Shown piece after piece: positions 24,883 to 32,477 of a DNA stretch of 46,858 nt. How positions within the stretch are numbered: position 1 is the first letter of the stretch; each line of letters begins with the position of its first letter. The DNA is from Cuspidothrix issatschenkoi CHARLIE-1 (GTDB lineage Bacteria > Cyanobacteriota > Cyanobacteriia > Cyanobacteriales > Nostocaceae): NCBI RefSeq assembly GCF_002934005.1, contig NZ_PGEM01000028.1, positions 1 to 46,858 of the forward strand, in the 5' to 3' direction. Position numbers and translations under genes: made by a program. The notes beneath the pieces are model-generated. The model was not told where the DNA came from. It made no database searches and saw only the letters and a list, made by a program, of their open reading frames with translations.

Positions 24883-26766
24883 ATGAGTCTCAAGCCTCGT
24901 ACTTTAGAAAGGAAGGTCAAGGAATCCCAGATTTTTCCCACACCTTCTGTTTGGTTGACTGAGTTAATTAATCGTTTTCAGCCCTCGCCAGAAACAGTGG
25001 TGCTACTTTTAGCTGTGATTATTGGCGGTAGTACGGGTATGGGGGTTGTTACCTTTCACTATTTAATTGAGCTAATTAACAATTTAATGTTAGATAGTCT
25101 GATGGTACAGATTAGCATCTGGGGTGCTTGGACTCTAGCAACTGTGCCAATTTTAGGTGGAATTATCGTGGGTTTGATGCGTTGGCGAACTCAGGATTTT
25201 GGTCCAGGACTATCATCACTGATTGCTGTTGCTCAAGGTAAGGAAACCAAAAAACCCTTGCGACCCGTTACAAAAATGATTGCGGCAGCGGTTTCTTTAG
25301 GTACTGGTGCATCTTTGGGTCCAGAGGGGCCAAGTGTGGAAATTGGTACTTATTTTGGAGTTTTATTGTCTGATATATTACAAGTTTCCCAGGAACGTCA
25401 GCGTTTACTCTTAGGTGCTGGAGCAGCTGCTGGTTTAGCGGCTGGTTTTAATGCCCCTATTGCGGGAGTATTTTTTGCCTTAGAAGTCGTGATGGGAACT
25501 ACATATTTTGCTAATTCGGCAGTGAGTGTAGTTTTGCTGGCGGCAGTGGTAGCAGCTTTAATTGCTCAAATTGGTTTGGGTTCACAGCCTGCTTTTGCTT
25601 TACCTGCTTATCAAGTGCGTAGTTATTTAGAATTACCTCTGTATTTGGGTTTAGGGGTGGGTGCAAGTTTAGTTTCTCTTACTTATACCGAATTAATTCG
25701 GTTAGCAAAGGCGAGTTTTGCCGGTCATCTCCCGGGTTTAAAACTATTAAATAAAATTCCTCAATCAATTCAGCCAATTCTGGGTGGTGTCATTCTCGGT
25801 ATAGTTGGTTGGCAATACCCCCAAATTTGGGGTATTGGCTATGATACCGTACAAGCAATGCTCCAGGATGAGGATTTTTCTCTGGAACTTTTATTAATAT
25901 TACTACTGTTAAAATTGCTGATGACCGCAGTGAGTGCAGGTAGTGGTTTTGTGGGTGGATTATTTGCACCCGCGATGTTTTTAGGTGCGTCCTTTGGCTC
26001 GGCCTATGCTAAATGCTTAACTGTAATAGTTCCAGGAATTGGGGAATATATGGCTGCTGCTCCCGCTTATGCAATGGTGGGTATGGCCGCGGTTTTAGCC
26101 GCTAGTGTGAGGGCGCCTTTGACAGCAATTTTAATGTTATTTGAATTAACTCGTGATTATCGGATTGTTTTACCTTTAATGGCTGCGGTGGGTTTAAGTG
26201 TTTGGTTAATAGAACGGATTAAACCAACGGTAGATACTAATGCTAATCTGCAACAGATTGGTTTACCAGAATTGAAGGATGAAAAGGTGGAACTGTGGCA
26301 ACAAATGTTAGTAACAGATGCCATGCACATTTGTCCACAAAAATTACCAGCCAATTTGGGAGTTGTAGAGGCAGCAATGGCAATGATCCGCGATCGCACA
26401 CGCAGTGCTTTAATTATTGATGATGCTGGTCAATTGCTAGGAATATTGTCCCTAGAAGATATTAAGCGAACTTTGGCTCTGTGGCAAAATCTCCCCGATT
26501 CATCTACTGAAGTCAACGGAATTTTATCTAGTCAAAAATTAATAGATATTTGTACAACGGATATTCTCTATGCTTGGGAAGATGAACCTTTAGCGGAAGC
26601 TTTAGACCGGATGGCATTACGTGGTTTACATCAATTACCAGTGGTGGCTAAAGATCATCCTGATTGTATTCTTGGTTTATTAGAAAGGGAACAAATTGAA
26701 CTAGCTTGTAATTTAACAGCTATCACTAAAGTTCTAGATCAGTATTTTGATAATTCCCCAACCTAA
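24883..26766 (+). CDS. ClC-family chloride channel/antiporter with CBS pair
   Basis: A 627-aa ClC protein. The ion-path motifs are TGASLGPEGPSVEIG (141-155, with the gating glutamate E148 in GxEGP), AGFNAPIAGVFFALE and GSGFVGGLFAPAMFLGASFG. Hydrophobic helices run from about 38 to 445. Two CBS domains follow (about 470-530: VTDAMHICPQKL, TRSALIIDDAGQLLGILS; about 555-615: ALRGLHQLPVV), which usually bind adenine nucleotides and regulate transport. The gating glutamate is present; channel versus H+/Cl- exchange cannot be decided from these motifs alone. It sits in a membrane. A stem-loop follows at 26771-26821. Confidence 0.93.
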   Translation: MSLKPRTLERKVKESQIFPTPSVWLTELINRFQPSPETVVLLLAVIIGGSTGMGVVTFHYLIELINNLMLDSLMVQISIWGAWTLATVPILGGIIVGLMRWRTQDFGPGLSSLIAVAQGKETKKPLRPVTKMIAAAVSLGTGASLGPEGPSVEIGTYFGVLLSDILQVSQERQRLLLGAGAAAGLAAGFNAPIAGVFFALEVVMGTTYFANSAVSVVLLAAVVAALIAQIGLGSQPAFALPAYQVRSYLELPLYLGLGVGASLVSLTYTELIRLAKASFAGHLPGLKLLNKIPQSIQPILGGVILGIVGWQYPQIWGIGYDTVQAMLQDEDFSLELLLILLLLKLLMTAVSAGSGFVGGLFAPAMFLGASFGSAYAKCLTVIVPGIGEYMAAAPAYAMVGMAAVLAASVRAPLTAILMLFELTRDYRIVLPLMAAVGLSVWLIERIKPTVDTNANLQQIGLPELKDEKVELWQQMLVTDAMHICPQKLPANLGVVEAAMAMIRDRTRSALIIDDAGQLLGILSLEDIKRTLALWQNLPDSSTEVNGILSSQKLIDICTTDILYAWEDEPLAEALDRMALRGLHQLPVVAKDHPDCILGLLEREQIELACNLTAITKVLDQYFDNSPT

Positions 26767-26770
26767 AATT

Positions 26771-26821
26771 ACCCAATCACCTATGCTCTATTATCTTTTA
26801 TAGAGGAAATTGGTGATGGGT
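26771..26821 (+). terminator. stem-loop after the ClC gene
   Basis: ACCCaATCACC pairs with GGTGATGGGT, with an inner CTCTAT/ATAGAG stem, 4 bases after the stop codon. It is not followed by a U-run. Confidence 0.45.
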
Positions 26822-26891
26822 CAATAGTTAATATTCAGCCGTCAGGGGTAAAGCTAAACCACTGACAACTGATAACACACAAATGAATAAT

Positions 26892-27046
26892 GACGGGTAA
26901 TTTTAGATTTTAGATGAAAAAAATCCGGTACAGGTCTGGAGTCCTGAAGTCCTGAAAAATCGTTAACCCCAAATCCAAAATCTTTGAGCTTCTACACTTG
27001 AGGGTGGAGTCAATCCAAAATCGTCAATCCAAAATCGAGTGACTAA
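26892..27046 (+). repeat. dispersed repeat E, copy 2
   Basis: Second copy of the 5093-5237 repeat, with small insertions (for example tttagatgaaaa and cgtcaatccaaaa). It ends 10 bases from the stop codon of the cyAbrB gene. Confidence 0.75.
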
Positions 27047-27056
27047 TGACTATTTA

Positions 27057-27470
27057 CTAAGCTGTAGCTTCTACTTCAGTCTCTTGTCCAGATTCCGAAT
27101 CTACTTGGCGGAGTCGAATATGCTTTTTCCCTAAAGTAATGACGAACTCATCACCAGGTTGAAGATTCATCTGTTTAGTATAAGCTGCACCGATTAATAA
27201 GTTGCCGTTTGATTGCACACTAATTCTATAGCTGGCACTACGACCACCACGTCCATTGGCACTAGGTGAACTATCTAATTGAATACCTTCTGCATCAATT
27301 AGAGCGTTCAAGAACTTCATCATATTGACGCGCTCTATACCATTTTTGGTAACAGTATAGTAGCCACACTGTTTAGCTTTTTCGTCTTTGCTGAGGGATT
27401 CTAGCTCTTTGACTTTTGCGAGCAGTTCTTCACCAACTAGGGGTTCAATTTTTTTCTGTTTAGGCATCAA
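27057..27470 (-). CDS. cyAbrB transcriptional regulator
   Basis: A 137-aa cyanobacterial AbrB-like regulator. The N-terminal cyanobacterial part has KIEPLVGEELLAKVKELE and AKQCGYYT. The C-terminal AbrB-type DNA-binding part has ASYRISVQSNGNLLIGAAYT and LQPGDEFVITLGKKHIRL. The cyAbrB proteins of other cyanobacteria influence nitrogen and carbon genes, hydrogenase and superoxide dismutase expression. Which of the two usual paralogues (CalA/cyAbrB1 or CalB/cyAbrB2) this is cannot be settled by eye. It is divergent from an Rrf2 gene 450 bases away. A dispersed repeat lies immediately after its stop. Confidence 0.9.
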   Translation of the reverse strand: MMPKQKKIEPLVGEELLAKVKELESLSKDEKAKQCGYYTVTKNGIERVNMMKFLNALIDAEGIQLDSSPSANGRGGRSASYRISVQSNGNLLIGAAYTKQMNLQPGDEFVITLGKKHIRLRQVDSESGQETEVEATA

Positions 27471-27923
27471 CTTAGGTCGAAAATGAATGTTTGAAGTTGC
27501 TGATTGGATTTTATTTTAGCGGACATTGAACTAATAGGAACAAAATCCTTTAGTTTTTTGATCAGCCTAGCCAAGTATATTACACTAATGGCCAAAATTG
27601 TTGCCCCATGATCAACATTCTCAATAAATTATATGAACTATAATTACGATGATGGTAATAGCTACTATAGAGATACCTTTAGTAAATCAGATATGAATTT
27701 ATTGGTGTAGGGTGACAAGAGGTAACGGCAACTGGTGAAAGACAAGAGGTATGAGGGAACAGGCAATCTTGCTAGAAGATAGAAGAATGTTAAGGTATAA
27801 CTACCTCTTCAAAAATGAAATCGCACTCCTATATAGTATAGTTATTTGATTTGTAAAATTATGCAATATATGAGGGAAGAGGGATAAAGGACTGGGGAAA
27901 GAAAAATTTATAATCACTGGAAT
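27471..27923. other. 453-base divergent gap between two regulators
   Basis: AT-rich DNA with two GACAAGAGGTA units (about 27716 and 27741) and no ORF of note. It must carry the promoters of cyAbrB and of the Rrf2 gene. No operator could be assigned. Confidence 0.4.
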
Positions 27924-28367
27924 ATGAAACTAACGACGAGGGGACACTACAGTGTGAAAGCATTGCTAGATTTGAGTTTACAGCCAAAATATGGGCCTGA
28001 ATCTGTGCGGGCGATCGCTAAACGTCAAGATATTCCTGCCCCTTATTTAGAAAAACTGCTGATAGAAATGCGTCGGGCTGGATTAGTGATCTCAATTCGT
28101 GGTAGCGTTGGTGGATACAAATTAGCCAAAAAACCTGCACAAATCTCTATTGGACAAATTCTGGAGGCGGTGGGTGAGAATATTACTAACTTACCTCTGA
28201 ATCATCCCACAGCAGATCAAACAGCAGATTGGGTAACATCCAGTCTTTGGCACAGACTTAATCAAAAGCTGAAAGAGGCTTTGTATAGTATTACTTTGGC
28301 AGACCTTTATTATGATGCTCGCAGTTGGCAAGCATCTCTAGGTGAAGAAGCGAATTTTGTCGTTTAA
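27924..28367 (+). CDS. Rrf2-family transcriptional regulator without cysteines
   Basis: A 147-aa Rrf2-type protein. The winged helix spans about 1-80: MKLTTRGHYSVKALLDLS, SVRAIAKRQDIPAPYLEKLL, and the wing SIRGSVGGYKLAK. The C-terminal dimerisation helix is around SSLWHRLNQKLKEALYSITLADL. IscR and NsrR relatives bind an Fe-S cluster through three cysteines after the wing; this protein has no cysteine at all, so it must respond to something else or act without a ligand. CymR-type Rrf2 proteins are a precedent. It is transcribed alone. Confidence 0.9.
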   Translation: MKLTTRGHYSVKALLDLSLQPKYGPESVRAIAKRQDIPAPYLEKLLIEMRRAGLVISIRGSVGGYKLAKKPAQISIGQILEAVGENITNLPLNHPTADQTADWVTSSLWHRLNQKLKEALYSITLADLYYDARSWQASLGEEANFVV

Positions 28368-28391
28368 TAGAACTCTACAAAAAAGATGATC

Positions 28392-28480
28392 TAATTTTGT
28401 GGGATGGGTATTCTACCCGTCCTTTGATTATTAGCAGGCTTTTCGTCCTGCACTACAAGAAATTTTGGGATATTTTTTAT
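28392..28480 (+). repeat. degenerate hairpin repeat after the Rrf2 gene
   Basis: GGGTAttcTACCC, then GCAGG-cttttcgt-CCTGC, followed by actacaagaaattttgggat. It looks like a degenerate copy of a double-hairpin repeat found in gaps of Nostocales, and may also end the Rrf2 transcript. Confidence 0.5.
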
Positions 28481-28484
28481 TTGG

Positions 28485-28695
28485 GGTGTTGCTGATTTGA
28501 TGTTAGGACTTACGCACAAAGCAATCAAAAACCTGATTCTTTCGTAGGGGTAATTCATGAATTACCCCTACTTTCGTGGTGTTTTGCGTAAGTCCTGGAT
28601 GTATGAAAATGATTTTTGATCATATCCAAACTCCTGTAAAGACTTTCCACCGGAACATCTCTACACCTAAATTCATACTTGGTTTCAGCAACACC
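28485..28695 (+). repeat. dispersed repeat C, copy 2, interrupted by element B
   Basis: Terminal inverted repeats GGTGTTGCTGA (28485-28495) and TCAGCAACACC (28685-28695). The core matches 18857-18960 once the 94-bp insertion and one 5-bp duplication are removed. Confidence 0.75.
28504..28597 (+). mobile_element. MITE-like element B, copy 2, with GATGT target-site duplication
   Basis: Ends taggacttacgc and gcgtaagtcctg. Direct repeats GATGT flank it (28499-28503, 28598-28602). The centre is a perfect 28-bp palindrome (gtaggggtaattca and its complement). Removing the element and one GATGT restores gatttgatgtatgaa, which matches gatttgaggtatgaa in the uninterrupted copy at 18.9 kb. No coding capacity, so it must have been moved by a transposase in trans. 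Confidence 0.75.
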
Positions 28696-28715
28696 GCAAT
28701 TTCCTCCTCCCTTCT

Positions 28716-29165
28716 TTAAATGATCTCTCCCCTTGACTTTCTTCTCTCAGTTCCCTCTGTATCTTTGCGATTAGTTTCTAACCAATGATTGATATAATTT
28801 GGTAATTCTTGCTTAGTTCGACTAGCTACATCAATACAAACGTGCCTAGTAATCGCCTTAGCAACTATAACTTCACCTATGGTAATATCATAGGAAATTT
28901 CAAATTTATCTCCACCAATTTTATGTGGTGATAAACTAATCATTAAATTATCACCACAATAAACAGGACGCAAAAAATCTACATTCGCATGAACAATCGG
29001 AAAAGCTAGAGATGGATTAGTAAAAAATGATTTAATATTAATACCAGTAGCCACTAATGAAACTTCATAACCTTCATGGCATATTCTTAAAATATTAGTA
29101 AAATAAACTACTCCGGCAGCATCAGTATCTTGGAATCGGACAGTGTAGTAATATGTAAAAGCCAT
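28716..29165 (-). CDS. 1,4-dihydroxy-2-naphthoyl-CoA thioesterase-like hotdog protein (Slr0204 type)
   Basis: A 149-aa hotdog-fold acyl-CoA thioesterase. The N-terminus has the 4-hydroxybenzoyl-CoA thioesterase signature [17 protein letters not shown] with the catalytic aspartate, and [10 protein letters not shown] follows. The cyanobacterial Slr0204 family hydrolyses DHNA-CoA in phylloquinone (vitamin K1) synthesis, making the quinone of photosystem I. The length matches the family, but the last 20 residues ([18 protein letters not shown]) are an unusually basic extension. It is on the minus strand, downstream of the HopA1-like gene and separated from it by a terminator. Confidence 0.85.
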   Translation of the reverse strand: MAFTYYYTVRFQDTDAAGVVYFTNILRICHEGYEVSLVATGINIKSFFTNPSLAFPIVHANVDFLRPVYCGDNLMISLSPHKIGGDKFEISYDITIGEVIVAKAITRHVCIDVASRTKQELPNYINHWLETNRKDTEGTERRKSRGEII

Positions 29166-29215
29166 CTGACATTTCCTCAGCAGTTTTGAATGTTAAGAAA
29201 GAGACGATAAAAATA

Positions 29216-29240
29216 GCCCAAAATGTGTTTAATTTTGGGC
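29216..29240 (-). terminator. intrinsic terminator of the HopA1-like gene
   Basis: Perfect 9-bp stem GCCCAAAAT/ATTTTGGGC with a 7-base loop, followed on the minus strand by TATTTTTAT. It ends the HopA1/phosphotransferase transcript before the thioesterase gene. Confidence 0.75.
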
Positions 29241-29359
29241 AAATGATTAAAATACTTTTGATTAACTACAATTATAATCGCCACGCTACGCGAACGACAA
29301 GCTCAGTACAGTCTTGCCCGCTAGACTTATACAAAGTAAATCCACCACAGCTTAGAAAA

Positions 29360-30439
29360 TCAACTCAAGGGTTGATAAATATCTTCAGAAGCGGGATTGA
29401 GATAAGGGTACTGCAAGTCAATCAAGTTTTGTGCAAAGTGTTGATAGATAATTTCTATTCTTTCCTCAAAAGCATTTTTCCGTCTTTCCCATGCTTCTAA
29501 TAAGGCATTAGCAACAATTTGACAACGATTCATGCCAAAACTTTCTTGAGGGGCAAATTTTTGTTTTGGTTCTTCTGCTAATCCTAATCCGGGAGCGAGG
29601 TATTTAGTAAATAGGGGAATTTCTGGTTGAAAATAAGTTTGAGTTTCTTGATAAATAGTTTGGAGTATATTGCGAATTGCGGGGTAATTTTGGCTCTGAA
29701 AATCTAGAATACAGGCATCATAACGCTGATATGCGGCGGGATTATAAAGAACTTGAAATTTAAAGGCGATCGCCTCATTATTTAGTGCCTGTGTTAATCT
29801 ACCCATCAGCACAATTGCGCCTGAAGATTGGACATTAAAGTAAATTCTTCCCCATCCTAAATCTGTATTTTCTGGATCTAGGTTTTCCACGCCTAAATTA
29901 CTCACTGCCACATAACAGCCATTTTGCAAGCGATTTTTAGGCATCCATATTGATATTAATTCCCCCACTTTAGGTAAATTTGTCCGAGGTTGTAGATGGC
30001 ATTCTGGCTCAATATATAATGTTAAATCATGCTTTTGCACAGCCATACTACCATCAGGTTCAATTCTCAAAATCTGCCAGTTTGGTTCATAATGTCCTGT
30101 ACCATGATTGCTATGATGTAGCTGTTCATAGAAATCTTGATCTACGCCTAAACTATTATTTTCGATTAAATTCAGATGGGATGAACGATGATTATTTGCG
30201 GCTAAAACTGGTTGTAGTGAACCATTATAATAAATACCGTAGAGAAAATTTCTCAAAAGTATGCTCAAATATTTATGTTTTAAAGACGGTGGATTTTGTT
30301 GAAACCTATTTGCTATGTTAGCTGGTAAAGCAAAAGGTTGATAATGGGGATGGTAAATACAAAAATTTGGTTCTATTCGGATATTGTTGGCAATATCAAA
30401 TAATGAATCTAGGATTTGATTGGTAGAATCATCAAACAT
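29360..30439 (-). CDS. HopA1-like (T3SS effector HopA1 family) protein, putative RiPP lyase
   Basis: A 359-aa protein (364 aa if GTG 30454 is used; ATG 30439 is preferred because GAGG lies about 14 bases upstream). It fits the HopA1 family: an N-terminal helical part (DSLFDIANNIRIEP, LLRNFLYGIYYNGS), a central part with RIYFNVQSSGAIVLMGRLTQ, FQVLYNPAAYQRYDACILDF, and the end PLFTKYLAPGLGLAEEP, SFGMNRCQIVANALLEAW. In class V lanthipeptide and thioviridamide-type pathways a HopA1-like protein works with an APH-like kinase to dehydrate Ser/Thr in a precursor peptide (kinase phosphorylates, HopA1-like eliminates). The kinase gene lies directly upstream here. In plant pathogens HopA1 is a secreted effector, but no secretion gene is nearby. 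No precursor peptide was found. Confidence 0.75.
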   Translation of the reverse strand: MFDDSTNQILDSLFDIANNIRIEPNFCIYHPHYQPFALPANIANRFQQNPPSLKHKYLSILLRNFLYGIYYNGSLQPVLAANNHRSSHLNLIENNSLGVDQDFYEQLHHSNHGTGHYEPNWQILRIEPDGSMAVQKHDLTLYIEPECHLQPRTNLPKVGELISIWMPKNRLQNGCYVAVSNLGVENLDPENTDLGWGRIYFNVQSSGAIVLMGRLTQALNNEAIAFKFQVLYNPAAYQRYDACILDFQSQNYPAIRNILQTIYQETQTYFQPEIPLFTKYLAPGLGLAEEPKQKFAPQESFGMNRCQIVANALLEAWERRKNAFEERIEIIYQHFAQNLIDLQYPYLNPASEDIYQPLS

Positions 30440-30557
30440 GAACTTATTTTGCACCTCAAACTTTCGACAAATATATTTTTAAGCATTTAGAGTTATGCCA
30501 GAATTGAGCATCAATTTTTTAGATGAATATGACTCAATAGAGTTCAGGTAAGAATTT

Positions 30558-30608
30558 GTTCTTCTCTTTTCTTTGTATACTCTGCGCCTGGAGTGGTTTG
30601 TTAGAAAA
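30558..30608 (+). repeat. degenerate CTCTGTG tail repeat
   Basis: Text cttctcttttctttgtatac, then tctgcgcctggagtggtttg and ttagaaaaa: a decayed relative of the strings at 3411, 7817 and 40748. It lies in the gap between the two genes of the HopA1/kinase pair. Confidence 0.4.
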
Positions 30609-30625
30609 ACCGTATGGGAATATGG

Positions 30626-31864
30626 TTAACAACCACGTAGACGGGTTTTTTGGTAAAACAGAGGAACTAATTGTTGTTCTTTCTGGGGTTTGGGAATTGC
30701 TTGTAAGCTGGATACAGCTTGGAAAATTTCTGATTCCGAGATGCCAAAAATAGTTAATACTGATTTTTCCGGGATGGTTAACAAATTGTTGGCAACTTTA
30801 AACATACATAAACTACTGTTGTCAAAGTATTTTTGATATTCAATTTGATGTTGAATTTGTTGAATTAATGCCAAACCCGCAAATTTAACTACACGGATAA
30901 TGAAATCTGGATGAGATTCTAAAATTCTGGGGAAAGCATCAAGATAAGCACGAATTAAGGCTAAGACTGAAGGCTGTAATACTTCTAGAGGAATCATCGC
31001 TAAATTTAAAGATTCTTCTAACTCTAAGGTTGGGTCTACTATTAAACTAGACAGCCAAATTTTTAAATAACTCGCTAATAGAGTTCCTAAATCAAAAGCT
31101 GGATCTCCCCAAGTGCAAGCTTCCCAATCAATTACTCTTATCAAGCAGTTATCTAGTTGTTTCCATCGAGAATGGACTAAAATATTGCTTAAATGCAAAT
31201 CATTGTGAGTCAAACAAGATGGTTTCCAATCATAAGCTAAATCAGCAATGGCGAATTCTAAACTTTCGTAACGCTGATAGAGACGATAAAACTCTAATGC
31301 CTCCGTAGGAATTGTACTAAATGTTTCTGGATTGATAGATGCTAGACCTTGGGCAGGATTGTAAAAATTGTAGCGAATCTGTCCTACGGGTGCAGTAGAC
31401 ATAAAATCACGATATTCCAGTTTATTAAAGGTAGTACGATGTAATCCTGCTAACGTAGTACCAATAGCATTGGCAATTTCTGTAGGGAAAATACTCCGGT
31501 GTTGATAAAATTTTCCTAGTTCTGCATATTCGCTTAAATAACTCCGCACTAGGATAGAGTTTTCTTCATCAAATTGTAGTAATGATGATGCGATCGCGCC
31601 AATATTACCAAGTACTGGAAATTTTTGCAATAACTGGTGAAACAACCATTCATTAAACAATTCATGGGAATTTTGACTATGATTAATATTTCGCTCTTGT
31701 TTAATCAGCAGTTGGCGATGATCTGCCAATATTACCAGTAAATTACAATTTTTATTGCTATTCTCTGGCAATACAGATTTATAGGCAGTACCATCTTCTG
31801 AGCTACACAGCCCTGCTTTGTGCAGATACTGAATAACATTTAGAGAAGATAGAGTTAATAACAT
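30626..31864 (-). CDS. APH-like phosphotransferase paired with HopA1-like protein
   Basis: A 412-aa kinase of the aminoglycoside/choline phosphotransferase fold. Catalytic loop THNDLHLSNILV (H220, D222, N227), metal motif IDWEACTWGDPAFDLGT (D246), and a possible nucleotide lysine K55 in LLIKQERN; all key residues are present. It heads a two-gene minus-strand unit with the HopA1-like gene 186 bases downstream. The start has AGGA 9 bases before ATG 31864. The neighbour points to peptide Ser/Thr phosphorylation for a split RiPP dehydratase rather than antibiotic resistance. A sugar or choline kinase role is the alternative if the pair is not functionally linked. Confidence 0.8.
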   Translation of the reverse strand: MLLTLSSLNVIQYLHKAGLCSSEDGTAYKSVLPENSNKNCNLLVILADHRQLLIKQERNINHSQNSHELFNEWLFHQLLQKFPVLGNIGAIASSLLQFDEENSILVRSYLSEYAELGKFYQHRSIFPTEIANAIGTTLAGLHRTTFNKLEYRDFMSTAPVGQIRYNFYNPAQGLASINPETFSTIPTEALEFYRLYQRYESLEFAIADLAYDWKPSCLTHNDLHLSNILVHSRWKQLDNCLIRVIDWEACTWGDPAFDLGTLLASYLKIWLSSLIVDPTLELEESLNLAMIPLEVLQPSVLALIRAYLDAFPRILESHPDFIIRVVKFAGLALIQQIQHQIEYQKYFDNSSLCMFKVANNLLTIPEKSVLTIFGISESEIFQAVSSLQAIPKPQKEQQLVPLFYQKTRLRGC

Positions 31865-32009
31865 GAATTATTTCCTAGTTATTTGAATGGCTAAAGAATT
31901 ACCGCAGTCAAAATTGAAGTGGCTGTAGCAGTTCTTAATTAATGGTAAAAAATTTACGAAACATTGCTATTGTCTACTAATAGCCGATTTGTGCCAGAAA
32001 TGCGTGCCA

Positions 32010-32034
32010 AAATGGCAATATTAGCCATTTTTTT
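32010..32034 (+). terminator. terminator-like hairpin in the divergent gap
   Basis: AAATGGC / GCCATTT with a 7-base loop followed by TTTT. It is on the plus strand, where no upstream gene is known, so it hints at a short transcript starting after 31865. Confidence 0.5.
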
Positions 32035-32280
32035 ACTTTGTTTGTCTACGGAAGAAACTATAAAATCTTTACAATATCTCTAGTAGAGCTTTGCACCTTG
32101 AATAACATGATTACTGTCCCTGAAATAATTGGTAGTAGATATCAACTGTCAACTCAGGTTACTCACAACTGTTAGTAATCTATATTTCTAGTATAGCTGT
32201 GAGTAATTTATTCTGTGTCTGATCAGTAATAGTTTACTATTATACCTAATATTTTCTACTTTAGAATATAAATAGCTACA

Positions 32281-32305
32281 CTTGGCTGTGAGCCCAAGTT
32301 TTTTA
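32281..32305 (+). terminator. second terminator-like hairpin in the divergent gap
   Basis: CTTGGCT-gtg-AGCC(c)AAG stem with one bulge followed by six Ts. It is a good intrinsic terminator on the plus strand without an annotated gene in front of it. Confidence 0.55.
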
Positions 32306-32477
32306 TCACTATTTACGGGTATTATAACTTACTTTCATGGCAAATTAACAATTTTATACTAGAGCTGATGTACTATATTATTGATGTGAAGCTTAAAGTT
32401 ATCATAAAACATGACTAATTTCACTGTGGAGGATGTCATAGTTTCTCTTCCCTATCACCTGTCACCTAATTATACCG

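Larger units (their letters stand above)
31865..32477. other. 613-base divergent gap with two plus-strand terminator-like hairpins
   Basis: No gene is called. It contains the terminator-like hairpins at 32010-32034 and 32281-32305, a spaced inverted repeat TTACTCACA (32159-32167) / TGTGAGTAA (32198-32206), and tiny plus-strand frames (13 codons at 31887, 27 codons at 32000). It must hold the promoters of the phosphotransferase and the DUF815 genes. Confidence 0.5.
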
